Program-made: the position numbers and the translations under genes
Assembly: GCF_001995215.1 (NCBI RefSeq)
Contig: NZ_MUXN01000010.1
Span: forward strand, 62,001-126,000
Source of the DNA: Amycolatopsis azurea DSM 43854
GTDB taxonomy: Bacteria; Actinomycetota; Actinomycetes; Mycobacteriales; Pseudonocardiaceae
Length of the DNA stretch: 64,000 nt
Direction of reading: 5' to 3'
In this document: positions 40,652 to 48,810 of the stretch, piece after piece
Numbering within the stretch: position 1 is the stretch's first letter
Layout: every line of letters starts with the position of its first letter
Notes under the pieces: generated by a model
What the model was told of the DNA's origin: nothing
Databases searched by the model: none
The model's input: only the letters and a program-made list of their open reading frames with translations

Positions 40652-41638
40652 CCTGGCCTCCTCGAAGGAGTCCACAGTGGTCGTCCATTGTGGATTGTCA
40701 GCGAGCCAGGAGCGATACAGGTCCGGGGTCTCCATCACGGCGTGTTGCGCCTGCACGAGTTCTTCCCACAACACCCGGACGGCGTCTCCGGCCAACGGCC
40801 CGCGCTCGTGCCAGTACAGCCGGGTGGTCATGCGCAACGGGTTGCCGCGCAACGGAATGATCGCGATCCCGCCGCGGTGGCGGGCCGCGGGCACCATCGG
40901 CAGGACTGCCTCGCCCAGCTCGCACAGCTGAGCGCAGACGCTCGGTGGCAGAGTACGGATCTCGGGCGTGAACCCGGCCGTCCGGCACACGTCGGAGACG
41001 TAGCCGGTGAACTCGGTGTCGGCGAGGTCCGCGGTGTCGGCGACGCTCAGCCAGCGTTCACCGGCGAGCTCCTCCAACCCGACCTCGGCGCGGCCGGCGA
41101 GCCGGTGATGCTCGGCGACCGCCACGAACAACGGTTCCACCGCGACCGTCGCCCTCCCGACATCCGGCGGCGGAGTATGGACGTAGCCAGGGAAGTCGAC
41201 CACGACGAGCACTTCGAGCCGATGGTCGGCGAGCAGGTCCAGCGCCGCCGGGACGCTCAGCGCGCCCCGGACCTCGACCCCGGTGGACAGCACCCGCGGC
41301 ACGGCCACCGCGAGATTCCCCACCAGCTGGCCGGGGATCCCGCAGATCCGGACTGGATCGGGCAGCGTGCCGTACCGGTTCTTGTCCAAGGCGGACTCGA
41401 GCCGGGCGAGTTCGTCCAGCACGGCGCGGGCGTGGGCCACGACCAGCTCGCCCAGCGGCGTGATCCGGGCGCCATGCCGGTCCCGGTGGAACAGCGGGCC
41501 GCACGCGACGCGTTCCGCCCGGCGCAGGCTTTCGGTGACGGTGGGCTGGGTCAGGCCGAGAGCGGCCGCGGCGGCGGACAGTGTCCCCGTCTCGGCGATG
41601 GCGCGGACCACCCGCAACTGCCGGAACCCCAGTTCCAT
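40640..41638 (-). CDS. LysR-family regulator
   Basis: 332 residues from ATG 41638. HTH: ELGFRQLRVVRAIAETGTLSAAAAALGLTQPTVTESLRRAERVACGPLFHRDRHGARITPLGELV. Effector domain with PLFVAVAEHHRLAGRAEVGLEELAG and the C-terminal RLYWHERGPLAG. Convergent with the previous LysR gene (12-base overlap) and divergent from the trypsin-like gene, 95 bases away, a plausible target. TAGCGT lies 6 bases before the ATG; leaderless. Confidence 0.85.
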   Translation of the reverse strand: MELGFRQLRVVRAIAETGTLSAAAAALGLTQPTVTESLRRAERVACGPLFHRDRHGARITPLGELVVAHARAVLDELARLESALDKNRYGTLPDPVRICGIPGQLVGNLAVAVPRVLSTGVEVRGALSVPAALDLLADHRLEVLVVVDFPGYVHTPPPDVGRATVAVEPLFVAVAEHHRLAGRAEVGLEELAGERWLSVADTADLADTEFTGYVSDVCRTAGFTPEIRTLPPSVCAQLCELGEAVLPMVPAARHRGGIAIIPLRGNPLRMTTRLYWHERGPLAGDAVRVLWEELVQAQHAVMETPDLYRSWLADNPQWTTTVDSFEEARSGA

Positions 41639-41644
41639 AGACGA

Positions 41645-41650
41645 ACGCTA
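41645..41650 (-). promoter_or_regulatory. Putative -10 (TAGCGT), leaderless
   Basis: Minus-strand TAGCGT followed by 6 bases then ATG 41638. Confidence 0.45.
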
Positions 41651-41733
41651 TACAAAGCCGGGAGTTCTCCGGAAGCCCTGGCGCGGCGAAAGTAATTCCC
41701 GCAAATCCCCTTCAACGTCGAGGAGGACTCCAC

Positions 41734-42501
41734 ATGAGACTGCGTACCCTGCTGCGCGTCGCCCTGATCCCGCTGGTCGCGGGCGCGGCGGCGCTGTCCG
41801 TGTCTTCGCCGGTGGCGGCACAGGAACCCGGACAGGTGGGCCCGGCCATCGTCGGCGGCGGACAGGCGTCCGGCGACTTCCCGTGGATCGCTTCGCTCCA
41901 GGCCAATGGCCGCCACGGCTGCGGCGGATCCCTGATCGCTTCGCAGTGGGTGGTGACCGCGGCGCACTGCATCCCCCAGCAACAGGGCCTGCAGCTGCGC
42001 ATCGGCTCGAAGACCTGGCAATACGGAGGAACCCTCGCCTCGGCCTCGCGCATGATCAAGCACCCCCGCTACAGCGGACAGGCCGGACCGAACGACATCG
42101 CGCTGATCCGGCTCTCCCAGCCCGTGCAGAACACCCCGATCCAGATCGCGAGCACCTCGCCCGCGTCCGGGACCGGGGTCACGCTGTACGGCTGGGGCCA
42201 GACCTGCCCGCAGCGTGGTTGTGAGCAGCAGCCTCCCGCGAACCTGAAGCAGCTCAACACCCGCATCGATCCGGACAGCCGCTGCCAGACCATTCAGGGT
42301 TCCACCGAACTGTGCGTGGCCAGCACGACCTCCCAGACCGCCTGCTACGGCGACTCCGGCGGACCGCTGGTCGTCCAGGGCACGCTGGCCGGTGCGACCA
42401 GCCGCGCCGGGCACCAGAGTTCGACGTGCGGTACCGGCGACACCATCTACACCGACGTCACCGCGCACCGTCAGTGGATCGCCTCGGTCACCGGGGGCTG
42501 A
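41734..42501 (+). CDS. Secreted trypsin-fold (S1A) serine protease
   Basis: 255 residues. Signal peptide (LRTLLRVALIPLVAGAAALSVSSPVAA), short pro-segment, activation site before IVGGGQA (Ile39). Triad: His78 in TAAHC, Asp121 in NDIALIRL, Ser208 in GDSGGP. Six Cys suitable for disulfides. Oddity: the S1-pocket residue six before the catalytic Ser (trypsin Asp189) is Thr202, so Arg/Lys specificity is not expected. Divergent LysR may regulate it. A strong terminator follows the stop. Confidence 0.9.
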   Translation: MRLRTLLRVALIPLVAGAAALSVSSPVAAQEPGQVGPAIVGGGQASGDFPWIASLQANGRHGCGGSLIASQWVVTAAHCIPQQQGLQLRIGSKTWQYGGTLASASRMIKHPRYSGQAGPNDIALIRLSQPVQNTPIQIASTSPASGTGVTLYGWGQTCPQRGCEQQPPANLKQLNTRIDPDSRCQTIQGSTELCVASTTSQTACYGDSGGPLVVQGTLAGATSRAGHQSSTCGTGDTIYTDVTAHRQWIASVTGG

Positions 42502-42502
42502 T

Positions 42503-42539
42503 CTTCACGGTGCGGTGACCGGTGAACCGCACCGTGAAG
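42503..42539 (+). terminator. Terminator of the trypsin-like gene
   Basis: 14-bp arms (TTCACGGTGCGGT and complement plus one pair), 9-base loop, one base after the stop. Confidence 0.85.
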
Positions 42540-42588
42540 GGGAGCCGGGTGGGTGCGTCGCAGGGACGCCCACCCGGTTCCCGTCCGT

Positions 42589-42834
42589 TCACCGCTGGAT
42601 GCAGTCGAGCCCCAGCCCGAACCCGGTCATCACGTACTGGCAGATATGGGTCGCGTGGACTTCGTCGGTCTCCAGGCACCCCACCGGGACGCCCAAGAGG
42701 TCGACGGCGCACGACGCGTAGAACTTGTTGGGGCTGCCGGGCACCGGATCCGCCGAAGCCGGTGCCGCGGCGACGGCGCCCGCGGAGACCAAGAGCGTGA
42801 AGGTGGCCGCCACAGCGGCGAGACGTGACTTCAT
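42589..42834 (-). CDS. Small secreted Cys-containing protein
   Basis: 81 residues from ATG 42834 with AGGGAG 6-7 bases upstream. Signal peptide MKSRLAAVAATFTLLVSAGAVAAAPASA, mature part about 53 residues with four Cys (YASCAVDLLGVPVGCLETDEVHATHICQYVMTGFGLGLDCIQR), probably two disulfides. No family recognised; small exported proteins like this may be inhibitors, toxins or surface proteins. Convergent with the trypsin-like protease gene, so a protease inhibitor is a tempting but unsupported idea. Confidence 0.7.
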   Translation of the reverse strand: MKSRLAAVAATFTLLVSAGAVAAAPASADPVPGSPNKFYASCAVDLLGVPVGCLETDEVHATHICQYVMTGFGLGLDCIQR

Positions 42835-42928
42835 CGTGCTCTCCCTTGCTTCCGCCCCCTGCTCGATGTCTCTGATATTCCCCGGATCACGCCGGTTCAC
42901 CTGGTGATCACCGGAAAGTGTCACGACG

Positions 42929-42969
42929 ACGTACAGCGATGACGTCGTCCGACGGGCGCCGCGGTCCCG
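42929..42969 (+). promoter_or_regulatory. Shared promoter block, copy at the lipoprotein gene
   Basis: Matches 32034-32074 at 38 of 41 positions, including GACGTCGTCCGACG (42941-42954), and sits 64 bases before the ATG against 63 in the osmC copy. The left arm of the osmC palindrome is missing here. Confidence 0.7.
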
Positions 42970-42979
42970 AAGCCGGTCC

Positions 42980-42985
42980 TAGCGT
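42980..42985 (+). promoter_or_regulatory. Putative -10 (TAGCGT), leaderless
   Basis: TAGCGT, 7 bases, then ATG 42993. Confidence 0.45.
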
Positions 42986-42992
42986 GAGGTCC

Positions 42993-43484
42993 ATGCCCGC
43001 TCTTGGGAAGTTCGCCGTCACCTCCGCCCTGTTCACCGCCGTCCTGGCGGCCGCCGCGTGCAGCGCTCCCCCGCCCGCGCCACCGGCGGCCGCCGCTCCT
43101 GCCGCCGTCGCCGCCGGCGACTGGTCGCCCGCTCCCGTGGTGCCGTTGCCGTCGCAGCCGCCGCCCTCGCTGGTCGTGGACGCGCCGTTGCCCGAACAAC
43201 TCGCGATGGGCCTGGTCGTACTGCGGTACCGGGCGGAGAACCTCCGGATCGTGCCGGTGTACGGCCCGGCCGCCCTCGACGTCTCGCCCCGGATCGGCCA
43301 CATCCACGTGACCGTCGACGACGCCGCCTGGCACTGGGCGGACGGCAGCGGAGAGCCGCTCATCATCCAGTCACTGCCGGCGGGTCCGCACAAGGTGTGG
43401 ATCGGCCTGGCCGACCCGACGCACAAGATCCTCGACGAGAAGACGGTCAGCTTCGTCGTCCCCGTCCAAAGTGGACACCACTGA
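42993..43484 (+). CDS. Lipoprotein, DUF6130-like
   Basis: 163 residues. Lipoprotein signal KFAVTSALFTAVLAAAAC with Cys at LAAAAC|SAPPPAP, then a long Ala/Pro linker. The globular part (PLPEQLAMGLVVLRYRAENLRIVPVYGPAALDVSPRIGHIHVTVDDAAWHWADGSGEPLIIQSLPAGPHKVWIGLADPTHKILDEKTVSF) is beta-rich with conserved HIHV, W-H-W and G-P-H-K-V motifs seen in DUF6130 proteins. The His residues could bind metal. Function unknown. Its promoter copies the SARP/osmC promoter, so it probably belongs to that regulon. Confidence 0.75.
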   Translation: MPALGKFAVTSALFTAVLAAAACSAPPPAPPAAAAPAAVAAGDWSPAPVVPLPSQPPPSLVVDAPLPEQLAMGLVVLRYRAENLRIVPVYGPAALDVSPRIGHIHVTVDDAAWHWADGSGEPLIIQSLPAGPHKVWIGLADPTHKILDEKTVSFVVPVQSGHH

Positions 43485-43620
43485 GATGACGCCCTTCACC
43501 GTCACCCTGACCCCGCGCCGGGCCGGACCGGGCCGCGCGTCAGCGGTACGGAACTGGTGACCGTCGCCGTTTCGCGGCAACACCTCCGGCCGCCCCTCGA
43601 CGACAGTGGAGGCATGACGG

Positions 43621-43663
43621 GAAAGCCACTTTCGCAACCTTCAACGTTGCGAAAGTGGCTTTC
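43621..43663. repeat. Intergenic hairpin, family B copy 2
   Basis: Perfect 18-bp arms starting GAAAGCCACTTTCGCAAC, loop CTTCAAC. Same arms as 62097-62149. Confidence 0.85.
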
Positions 43664-43726
43664 ACAACGCCATCCCCGCCCGACTCGCCGAAGCCGAGCG
43701 GTATAGGACGTTATACACGCCGGTTT

Positions 43727-43773
43727 CCCAATGTCGCATTCGAGACGCTGAGCGTCCCTGATGCGACATCGGG
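43727..43773. repeat. Intergenic hairpin with nested stem
   Basis: Arms CCCAATGTCGCATT and GATGCGACATCGGG pair over 14 bp (two G-T-type changes). The loop contains GACGCT/AGCGTC, a second 6-bp stem. Not of the GAARG type. Confidence 0.65.
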
Positions 43774-43789
43774 GACGTCCAGGCGGCGC

Positions 43790-44437
43790 CTACGCCGGGC
43801 CGAGGAACTCCCCCACCACCGCCGCGAACTCCTCCGGTCTGGCGGAGTGCACCCGATGTCCCGCATCCTCGACGGTCACCAGACGGCAGTCCGGGATCAG
43901 CCCCCGCATCCGCTCCAGCGATTCGAGCGTGACGTGACTCGACGGCCCACCGCCGACCAGCAGGGTCGGCGCGGTGATCGCGGCGAGCCGCTCCCACCAG
44001 CCGGGGTCGGGCGTGCGGAGTTCGGCCATGATCGGGTCGATCAGCCGCCAGTCGAACGGCAGCGGCTCGGACGGCTCCTGCGCGGGCGCCAACGGCTCCG
44101 AAGACACGAGAGGAGGCGGCGGGGTGTCCTCGACGACCAGCCGCCGCACGCGTCCGGGCAGGCGCTGGGCGAGCAGCACGGCGACCCGGCCGCCCATCGA
44201 ATGCCCGACGAGATCCACCTCGTCGTCGAGGAGTTCGGCGACGGCGTCGGCCATCGTCTCGAGTGAGTACTTCTCCGCGTGAGCGCTGTCGCCGTGTCCC
44301 GGCAGGTCGACGGCAAGGACACGGCGGTCCAGCCGGGACGCGAAAGCGTCCCAAGTGCCGGATTTGCTGCCGAGGGCGTGCAGCAGGACCACGGGGACCC
44401 CGGTCCGGGGGCCGGTCTCTCGAAAGGCGAGGGTCAC
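43790..44437 (-). CDS. Alpha/beta hydrolase
   Basis: 215 residues. VVLLHALGSKSGTWD (oxyanion loop), LAVDLPGHGDSAH, nucleophile elbow DLVGHSMGGRVAVLLAQ, and C-terminal His in VEDAGHRVHSARPEEFA. No signal peptide. Typical of small esterases or lactonases such as 3-oxoadipate enol-lactonase-like proteins, but the lid is short and the substrate cannot be assigned. Followed on the same strand, 9 bases upstream, by the 2-hydroxyacid dehydrogenase, so the two are probably co-transcribed. Confidence 0.85.
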   Translation of the reverse strand: MTLAFRETGPRTGVPVVLLHALGSKSGTWDAFASRLDRRVLAVDLPGHGDSAHAEKYSLETMADAVAELLDDEVDLVGHSMGGRVAVLLAQRLPGRVRRLVVEDTPPPPLVSSEPLAPAQEPSEPLPFDWRLIDPIMAELRTPDPGWWERLAAITAPTLLVGGGPSSHVTLESLERMRGLIPDCRLVTVEDAGHRVHSARPEEFAAVVGEFLGPA

Positions 44438-44446
44438 CCCGTCAGG

Positions 44447-45454
44447 TTAGGCCCGCAGGTGGGCCCGGTCCGGCGCGACGGCGTACCGGAGCGGCTCCCC
44501 GAGCACGAACCGCCGCAGCTCCGCCGCCACCAGCTCGCCCATCCGCGCACGCTCGGCGCCCAGCGCGCCGGCCAGATGCGGGGTGAGCACCACGTTCGGC
44601 AGCGTGTAGAGCGGCGAGTCCGGTTCCGGCGGTTCCGGCCAGGTGACGTCCAGGATCGCCGTGAGATCCGGGCGCTCGGTCAGCACGGGGATCACCGACG
44701 GCTCGTCGACCACGGCGCCGCGGGCGGTGTTGATCAGGGTCGCGCCGATTCCCATCCTGGCCACCAGCTCGCCGTTCACCAGGCCTTCGGTCTCGGGGAG
44801 CAGCGGCGCGTGCAGGCTGACCACGGGACAGGTGGCGAACAGCTCGTCGAGCCCCACCAGCCGCACACCCAGGCTCTCGGCGGTAGCCGCGTCGACGACG
44901 GGGTCGCTCGCCAGGACTTCCACGTCGAAACCGCGCAAATGCGACGCGACGAGAGCACCGATCTCGCCCAGGCCGAGCAGGCCGACCCGGGACCGGTACG
45001 CTCCGGCGACCCTCGGATCCGGCGGGTAGGCCTTCCGCTCGCGGATCTCGCGGGAGATCCGGTGCACCTGCTTCAGTCCCAAAAGGACCTGGGCCAGGGT
45101 GAACTCGGCGACCGGGACGGCGTTCGCGGCCGCGGCGGACACGATCGGCAGCTCGCGCGCCCAGAACTCGGGGGTGGTCAGCGGCCGCACCGAGCCGGCG
45201 GCCACGAGCACGGCGCACAGGTCCGGCGCGTGTCCCAAGAGGACGGAGTCCAGCACCGGGGCACCCCAGCCGGACAGCAGGATTTCGACGCCTACCAGGG
45301 CCGACGGATCCTCCGCCAGCCGCTCCCGCGTGAGCGGCTCACGCAGGTCGACCAGCGTTCCGATCTCCTTCAGCACCGCCTCGGGGTAAACGTCGTCGCG
45401 GCGGCGTTCCTCCATCACGAGAAGCGCTGTCGGGCGGTGTTGCAGCTCGGTCAT
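44447..45454 (-). CDS. D-2-hydroxyacid dehydrogenase family protein
   Basis: 335 residues from ATG 45454 with GGAGG upstream. Rossmann motif VGLLGLGEIGALVASHL. Catalytic Arg in NTARGAVVDE, His in LTPHLAGALGAERARMGELV; the acidic partner lies in DVTWPEPPEPDSPLY. It reduces a 2-oxoacid with NAD(P)H or the reverse. It is divergent from the glycan-uptake operon, sharing a 182-base control region with a LacI-type palindrome, so it may process an acid derived from the imported sugar (for example 2-keto-3-deoxy acids); inference. Confidence 0.85.
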   Translation of the reverse strand: MTELQHRPTALLVMEERRRDDVYPEAVLKEIGTLVDLREPLTRERLAEDPSALVGVEILLSGWGAPVLDSVLLGHAPDLCAVLVAAGSVRPLTTPEFWARELPIVSAAAANAVPVAEFTLAQVLLGLKQVHRISREIRERKAYPPDPRVAGAYRSRVGLLGLGEIGALVASHLRGFDVEVLASDPVVDAATAESLGVRLVGLDELFATCPVVSLHAPLLPETEGLVNGELVARMGIGATLINTARGAVVDEPSVIPVLTERPDLTAILDVTWPEPPEPDSPLYTLPNVVLTPHLAGALGAERARMGELVAAELRRFVLGEPLRYAVAPDRAHLRA

Positions 45455-45575
45455 CCCTACCTCCGTCGGCGACCATACATCGGATGCCTGACCCGGTCCA
45501 CGCGCGGCGAGTCCCACGCAGAGGCAAACCCTGCCGATTGAAATTCGTAATCATCGGACCATTGACCGGACTACG

Positions 45576-45589
45576 GGAAAGCGCTTACC
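45576..45589. promoter_or_regulatory. LacI-type operator of the glycan operon
   Basis: GGAAAGCGCTTACC, near-palindrome centred on AAGCGCTT, the usual CpG-centred LacI-family site, 48 bases before the lipoprotein gene. Confidence 0.55.
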
Positions 45590-45636
45590 GTCCCCTCCGG
45601 AGTAGACAGCGTGGTCCACAGTGAACAGGAGAAGCG

Positions 45637-46965
45637 ATGCGGAAATCGCGGTGGATCGGCGTGGGACTCACTGTCTCAGCGCTGGTCCTTTCGGGCTGCT
45701 CGGCAGGTCCCGCCGGAACGAACGTCGCGCAGGACACCAAGGCACCCTTGGAACTGTGGACCCGGACGACGCCCGGCGGCGCCGGTGAGCAGGCCACCAA
45801 GCGGCTCGCGGAAGCCTTCGAGAAGGCCACGGGATTCAAGGTGCAGGTCACCGCGATCTTCGACGACTTCGAGACGAAGCTCGCGCAGCGCGCCGCCCAG
45901 CGCGACCTGCCGGACATCGTGATGAACGACGTCACGCAGGTCGGCACGCTGAAGAGCCAGGGTCTCGTGCGCGAGATCGAACAGGGCAAGATCAAGCACG
46001 CCTCGGAACTCACCGAGCAGGCGCTGAAGTCGAACCAGATGCCGGACGGCAAGCTGTACGGCCTGCCTTACAGCGCACAGGCTTCGGCGCTGCTGATCCG
46101 CAAGGACTGGCGCGAGAAGCTCGGCAAGAGCGTCCCGCAGAACTGGGCCGAGCTGGCCGACCTCGCCAAGGCCTTCACCACCGGCGACCCCGACGGCAAC
46201 GGGAAGAACGACACCGCGGGACTGACCGCGACGCTGTCGACCAAGCGGGGTTACGCCTCCTGGTACTTCTCCAACTTCCTGTGGGCCGGTGGCGGCGACT
46301 TCATCACCGAAGCCGGTGGCGGCAAGTACAAGCCGTCGATGAGCACGCCCGAATCCGTGGCGGCGGTGCAGTGGTTCCGCGACCTCGGCTGCAAGGACAA
46401 CGTGATCCAGCCCGGTTCGGTCACCATGCCGACCCCGGCGACCAACGAGACCTTCGAAGCGGGCAAGGCCGGGATGTACGTCGTCGGCCCGTACCTGTTG
46501 CCGCGCTTCGACAAGTCGCTCGGCAAGGACAAGTACGAGGTCGTCCCGATGCCGCAGGGCACCAAGAACGCGGACGTCCTCGCCGAGGGCCTGTCGATCT
46601 ACATGATGGCCGGTTCGCCGAACCAGGCCGGGCAGGACGCCTTCGGTGACTTCGCGATCTCGGCCGACGGCCAGAAGATCGGCATGGAAGGCGACTCGGC
46701 CTTCATCGTGCAGCTGCCGGTGAACAAGAACGTCGACATCGCCCAGGTCCGCCCGGACCCGCGCTGGAAGACCTACGCCGACATCTACGCCAAGTCCGGC
46801 CACTACGCGCCGTCCATCCCGAACTGGACGCCGGTCCGCCAGGACACCGCCGACACCGTCAGCGCACTCGTCGCCGACTGCAAGCTCGACACCAAGGCGG
46901 AACTGTCCAAACTCGACACGAAGCTCACCGCGACCTTGCAGCAACAGGGGATCAGCGCGTCATGA
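45637..46965 (+). CDS. Sugar ABC importer, substrate-binding lipoprotein (glycan operon)
   Basis: 442 residues. Lipoprotein signal: KSRWIGVGLTVSALVLSGC with Cys in LSGC|SAGPAG. Family 1 solute-binding fold: LELWTRTTPGGAGEQATKRLAEAFEKATGFKVQV, QRDLPDIVMNDVTQVGTLKSQGLV, YGLPYSAQASALLIRKDWREKLGKSVPQNWAELADL. GDPDGNGKNDTAG is an EF-hand-like Ca2+ loop often seen in such proteins. Presumed ligand: a fucose-containing oligosaccharide or a lyase product, given the enzymes downstream. Confidence 0.9.
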   Translation: MRKSRWIGVGLTVSALVLSGCSAGPAGTNVAQDTKAPLELWTRTTPGGAGEQATKRLAEAFEKATGFKVQVTAIFDDFETKLAQRAAQRDLPDIVMNDVTQVGTLKSQGLVREIEQGKIKHASELTEQALKSNQMPDGKLYGLPYSAQASALLIRKDWREKLGKSVPQNWAELADLAKAFTTGDPDGNGKNDTAGLTATLSTKRGYASWYFSNFLWAGGGDFITEAGGGKYKPSMSTPESVAAVQWFRDLGCKDNVIQPGSVTMPTPATNETFEAGKAGMYVVGPYLLPRFDKSLGKDKYEVVPMPQGTKNADVLAEGLSIYMMAGSPNQAGQDAFGDFAISADGQKIGMEGDSAFIVQLPVNKNVDIAQVRPDPRWKTYADIYAKSGHYAPSIPNWTPVRQDTADTVSALVADCKLDTKAELSKLDTKLTATLQQQGISAS

Positions 46966-47918
46966 CCGTAGATCACGCCAAGCCGGCGGCCGTCGGCGCG
47001 GACCGTCCCGCCGTCGAGCGGACGCCCGCGCCGAAGGCCCGCAGGCGCAGCGACCGCGACGGGAAGTGGTGGACGCCGTGGCTGTTCCTGGCCCCCGCCC
47101 TGATCCTGTTCGTGTACTTCAAGTTCATCCCGATGATCACCGCGGTGACGATGTCCTTCCAGGACGTCCAGCCGTACCTGGGCAACCAGTGGGTCGGCGG
47201 GGAGAACTACAGCACCGTCCTCGGTGACGAGGCGTTCCACTCCGCGATCTGGCACACCGTCGTGATCGCGATCGGCCAGACGGTCGGGTCGATGGTCATC
47301 GGCCTCGCGCTCGCCCTGCTGATGGAGGGCCAGAGCAAGCGGCTGAAGTTCCTGCGGTCGGCGGCGTTCCTGCCGGTGGTCGTGCCGATCGCGGTGGTCG
47401 CCGAACTCTGGCGGATCATGTACCACCCGACCGGGGACGGGATGCTGAACTCCATCCTCGGCCTGGTCGGGCTGGGCCCGTCGGGCTTCATCAACGATCC
47501 CGACACGTCGATGGTCTCGGTCATCGTCACCGGCATCTGGCGCGGCGCGCCATACGACATGATGATCTTCCTCGCGGGCCTGGCCGGGATCGACCGCGGG
47601 CTCTACGAAGCGGCCACTGTGGACGGTGCCTCGCGCTGGCGCAAGATCCTCCACGTGACGCTGCCGGGTCTGCGGTCGGTGTTCTCGATCCTGTTCGTCC
47701 TCGCGGCGATCCGCGGCCTGCGGGTGTTCACCGAGGTGTTCCTGCTGACCAACGGCGGGCCGAACGGCTCGACCGAGGTGGCGATGACCCTGATCTACAA
47801 ACTCGGCCTGGAACAGAACCGGCTGGGCGTCGGCGCGGCGGGAGCGGTCCTGCTGTTCCTCGCGACGCTCGTGCTGACGCTGTTCGTCCAGGTGCTCCGA
47901 CGGAGGCGAGACGCATGA
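46962..47918 (+). CDS. Sugar ABC importer permease 1 (glycan operon)
   Basis: 318 residues; ATG overlaps the lipoprotein stop (ATGA). A basic N-terminal tail (~35 residues) precedes six helices beginning WTPWLFLAPALILFVYFKFIPM. EAA motif: EAATVDGASRWRKILHVTLPGLRS. MalF-like partner of the next gene. No ATPase in the operon; a shared MsiK-type ATPase is assumed. Confidence 0.9.
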   Translation: MTVDHAKPAAVGADRPAVERTPAPKARRRSDRDGKWWTPWLFLAPALILFVYFKFIPMITAVTMSFQDVQPYLGNQWVGGENYSTVLGDEAFHSAIWHTVVIAIGQTVGSMVIGLALALLMEGQSKRLKFLRSAAFLPVVVPIAVVAELWRIMYHPTGDGMLNSILGLVGLGPSGFINDPDTSMVSVIVTGIWRGAPYDMMIFLAGLAGIDRGLYEAATVDGASRWRKILHVTLPGLRSVFSILFVLAAIRGLRVFTEVFLLTNGGPNGSTEVAMTLIYKLGLEQNRLGVGAAGAVLLFLATLVLTLFVQVLRRRRDA

Positions 47919-48781
47919 CCGCGGCCAACGATTCGGCACTCGGCCTCGACGCCGTCAAGTCGCCGGGCGGACGGATCCTGAAGTACGCCGTGTACGCCCT
48001 GGTGCTGGCGGTGTTCGCCGGCCCGCTGCTGGCGCTGCTGGTCAGCGCGTTCAGCGACGTGTCCGACCCGACGGCGCTGAGCGTCGTCCCGTCGAAGCCC
48101 ACCCTGGGCAACTTCGGCATCGCGTTCGACCACGGCGTCGGGCTGTACCTGCTGAACTCCTTCCTGGTGGTCGGTTTCGGCCTGCTGCTGCAGGTCGTCA
48201 TCTCGGTGCTGGCCGGATACGCGCTGGCACGCAAGAAGTTCCGCTTCATGACCTTCGTGCTGGTCGCGATCCTGGCGACGCTGATGCTGCCGGAGGAGAT
48301 CCTCGCGATCCCGCTGTCGCTGATCCTGTCCGACCTTCCCGTGGTGCACCTCAACCTGATCGGCAGCCTCGCCGGGATGATCGTGCCGCTCGGCGCGTGG
48401 GCGTTCTCGATCCTGGTGATGACCGAGTTCATGAAGGACGTCCCCCGCGAACTCGAAGAGGCGGCCCGCATCGACGGCGCCGGGGACCTGCGGATCTTCG
48501 CGCAGATCATCCTGCCGATGTGCAAGCCCGCGCTCGGCGTGATCGGTGTCTTCGGCTTCACGATGATCTGGGATCAGTACCTGCTGCCGATGCTGGTCTC
48601 GTCCGACGCCTCGACCTACACGCTGCCGCTGGCCCTGCGCACTCTGCGCATCGACGCGGACGTGACGCCCGGCGTGATCATGGCGGCGTCGCTGCTGGCG
48701 CTGCTGCCCTCGGTCGCCGCGTTCCTGTTCTTCCAGCGTTCGTTCGTCCGCGGCCTGGCCTCGGGCGCGCTGAAGGGCTGA
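47915..48781 (+). CDS. Sugar ABC importer permease 2 (glycan operon)
   Basis: 288 residues; ATG overlaps the previous stop (ATGA). Six helices starting ILKYAVYALVLAVFAGPLLALLVSAF. EAA motif: EAARIDGAGDLRIFAQIILPMCKPALG. Ends FVRGLASGALKG, as in MalG-type proteins. Confidence 0.9.
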   Translation: MTAANDSALGLDAVKSPGGRILKYAVYALVLAVFAGPLLALLVSAFSDVSDPTALSVVPSKPTLGNFGIAFDHGVGLYLLNSFLVVGFGLLLQVVISVLAGYALARKKFRFMTFVLVAILATLMLPEEILAIPLSLILSDLPVVHLNLIGSLAGMIVPLGAWAFSILVMTEFMKDVPRELEEAARIDGAGDLRIFAQIILPMCKPALGVIGVFGFTMIWDQYLLPMLVSSDASTYTLPLALRTLRIDADVTPGVIMAASLLALLPSVAAFLFFQRSFVRGLASGALKG

Positions 48782-48810
48782 CCCACCATTTTCCAAGGAG
48801 CGATCCTGAA

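Larger units (their letters stand above)
43485..43789. other. Convergent intergenic region with two hairpins
   Basis: 305 bases between two convergent genes, holding hairpins at 43621 and 43727 and a GTATA/TATAC inverted repeat at 43701-43716. No gene seen. Confidence 0.6.

Noticed and set aside
43558..43599. Third copy of the DUF222 3' end/terminator repeat
   Set aside because: Only short pieces (GTCGCCG, CGGCAAC, ACACCTCCGGCC) match and the order is disturbed; too weak to call.
43701..43716. GTATA...TATAC inverted repeat as a phage attachment or tRNA remnant
   Set aside because: Only 5-bp arms, no integrase or tRNA nearby; noted as part of the intergenic region only.
45576..45589. AAGCGCTT palindrome as the operator for the alpha-glucoside LacI at 24324
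   Set aside because: No matching site lies near 24324-25539; proximity favours the LacI at 51648.
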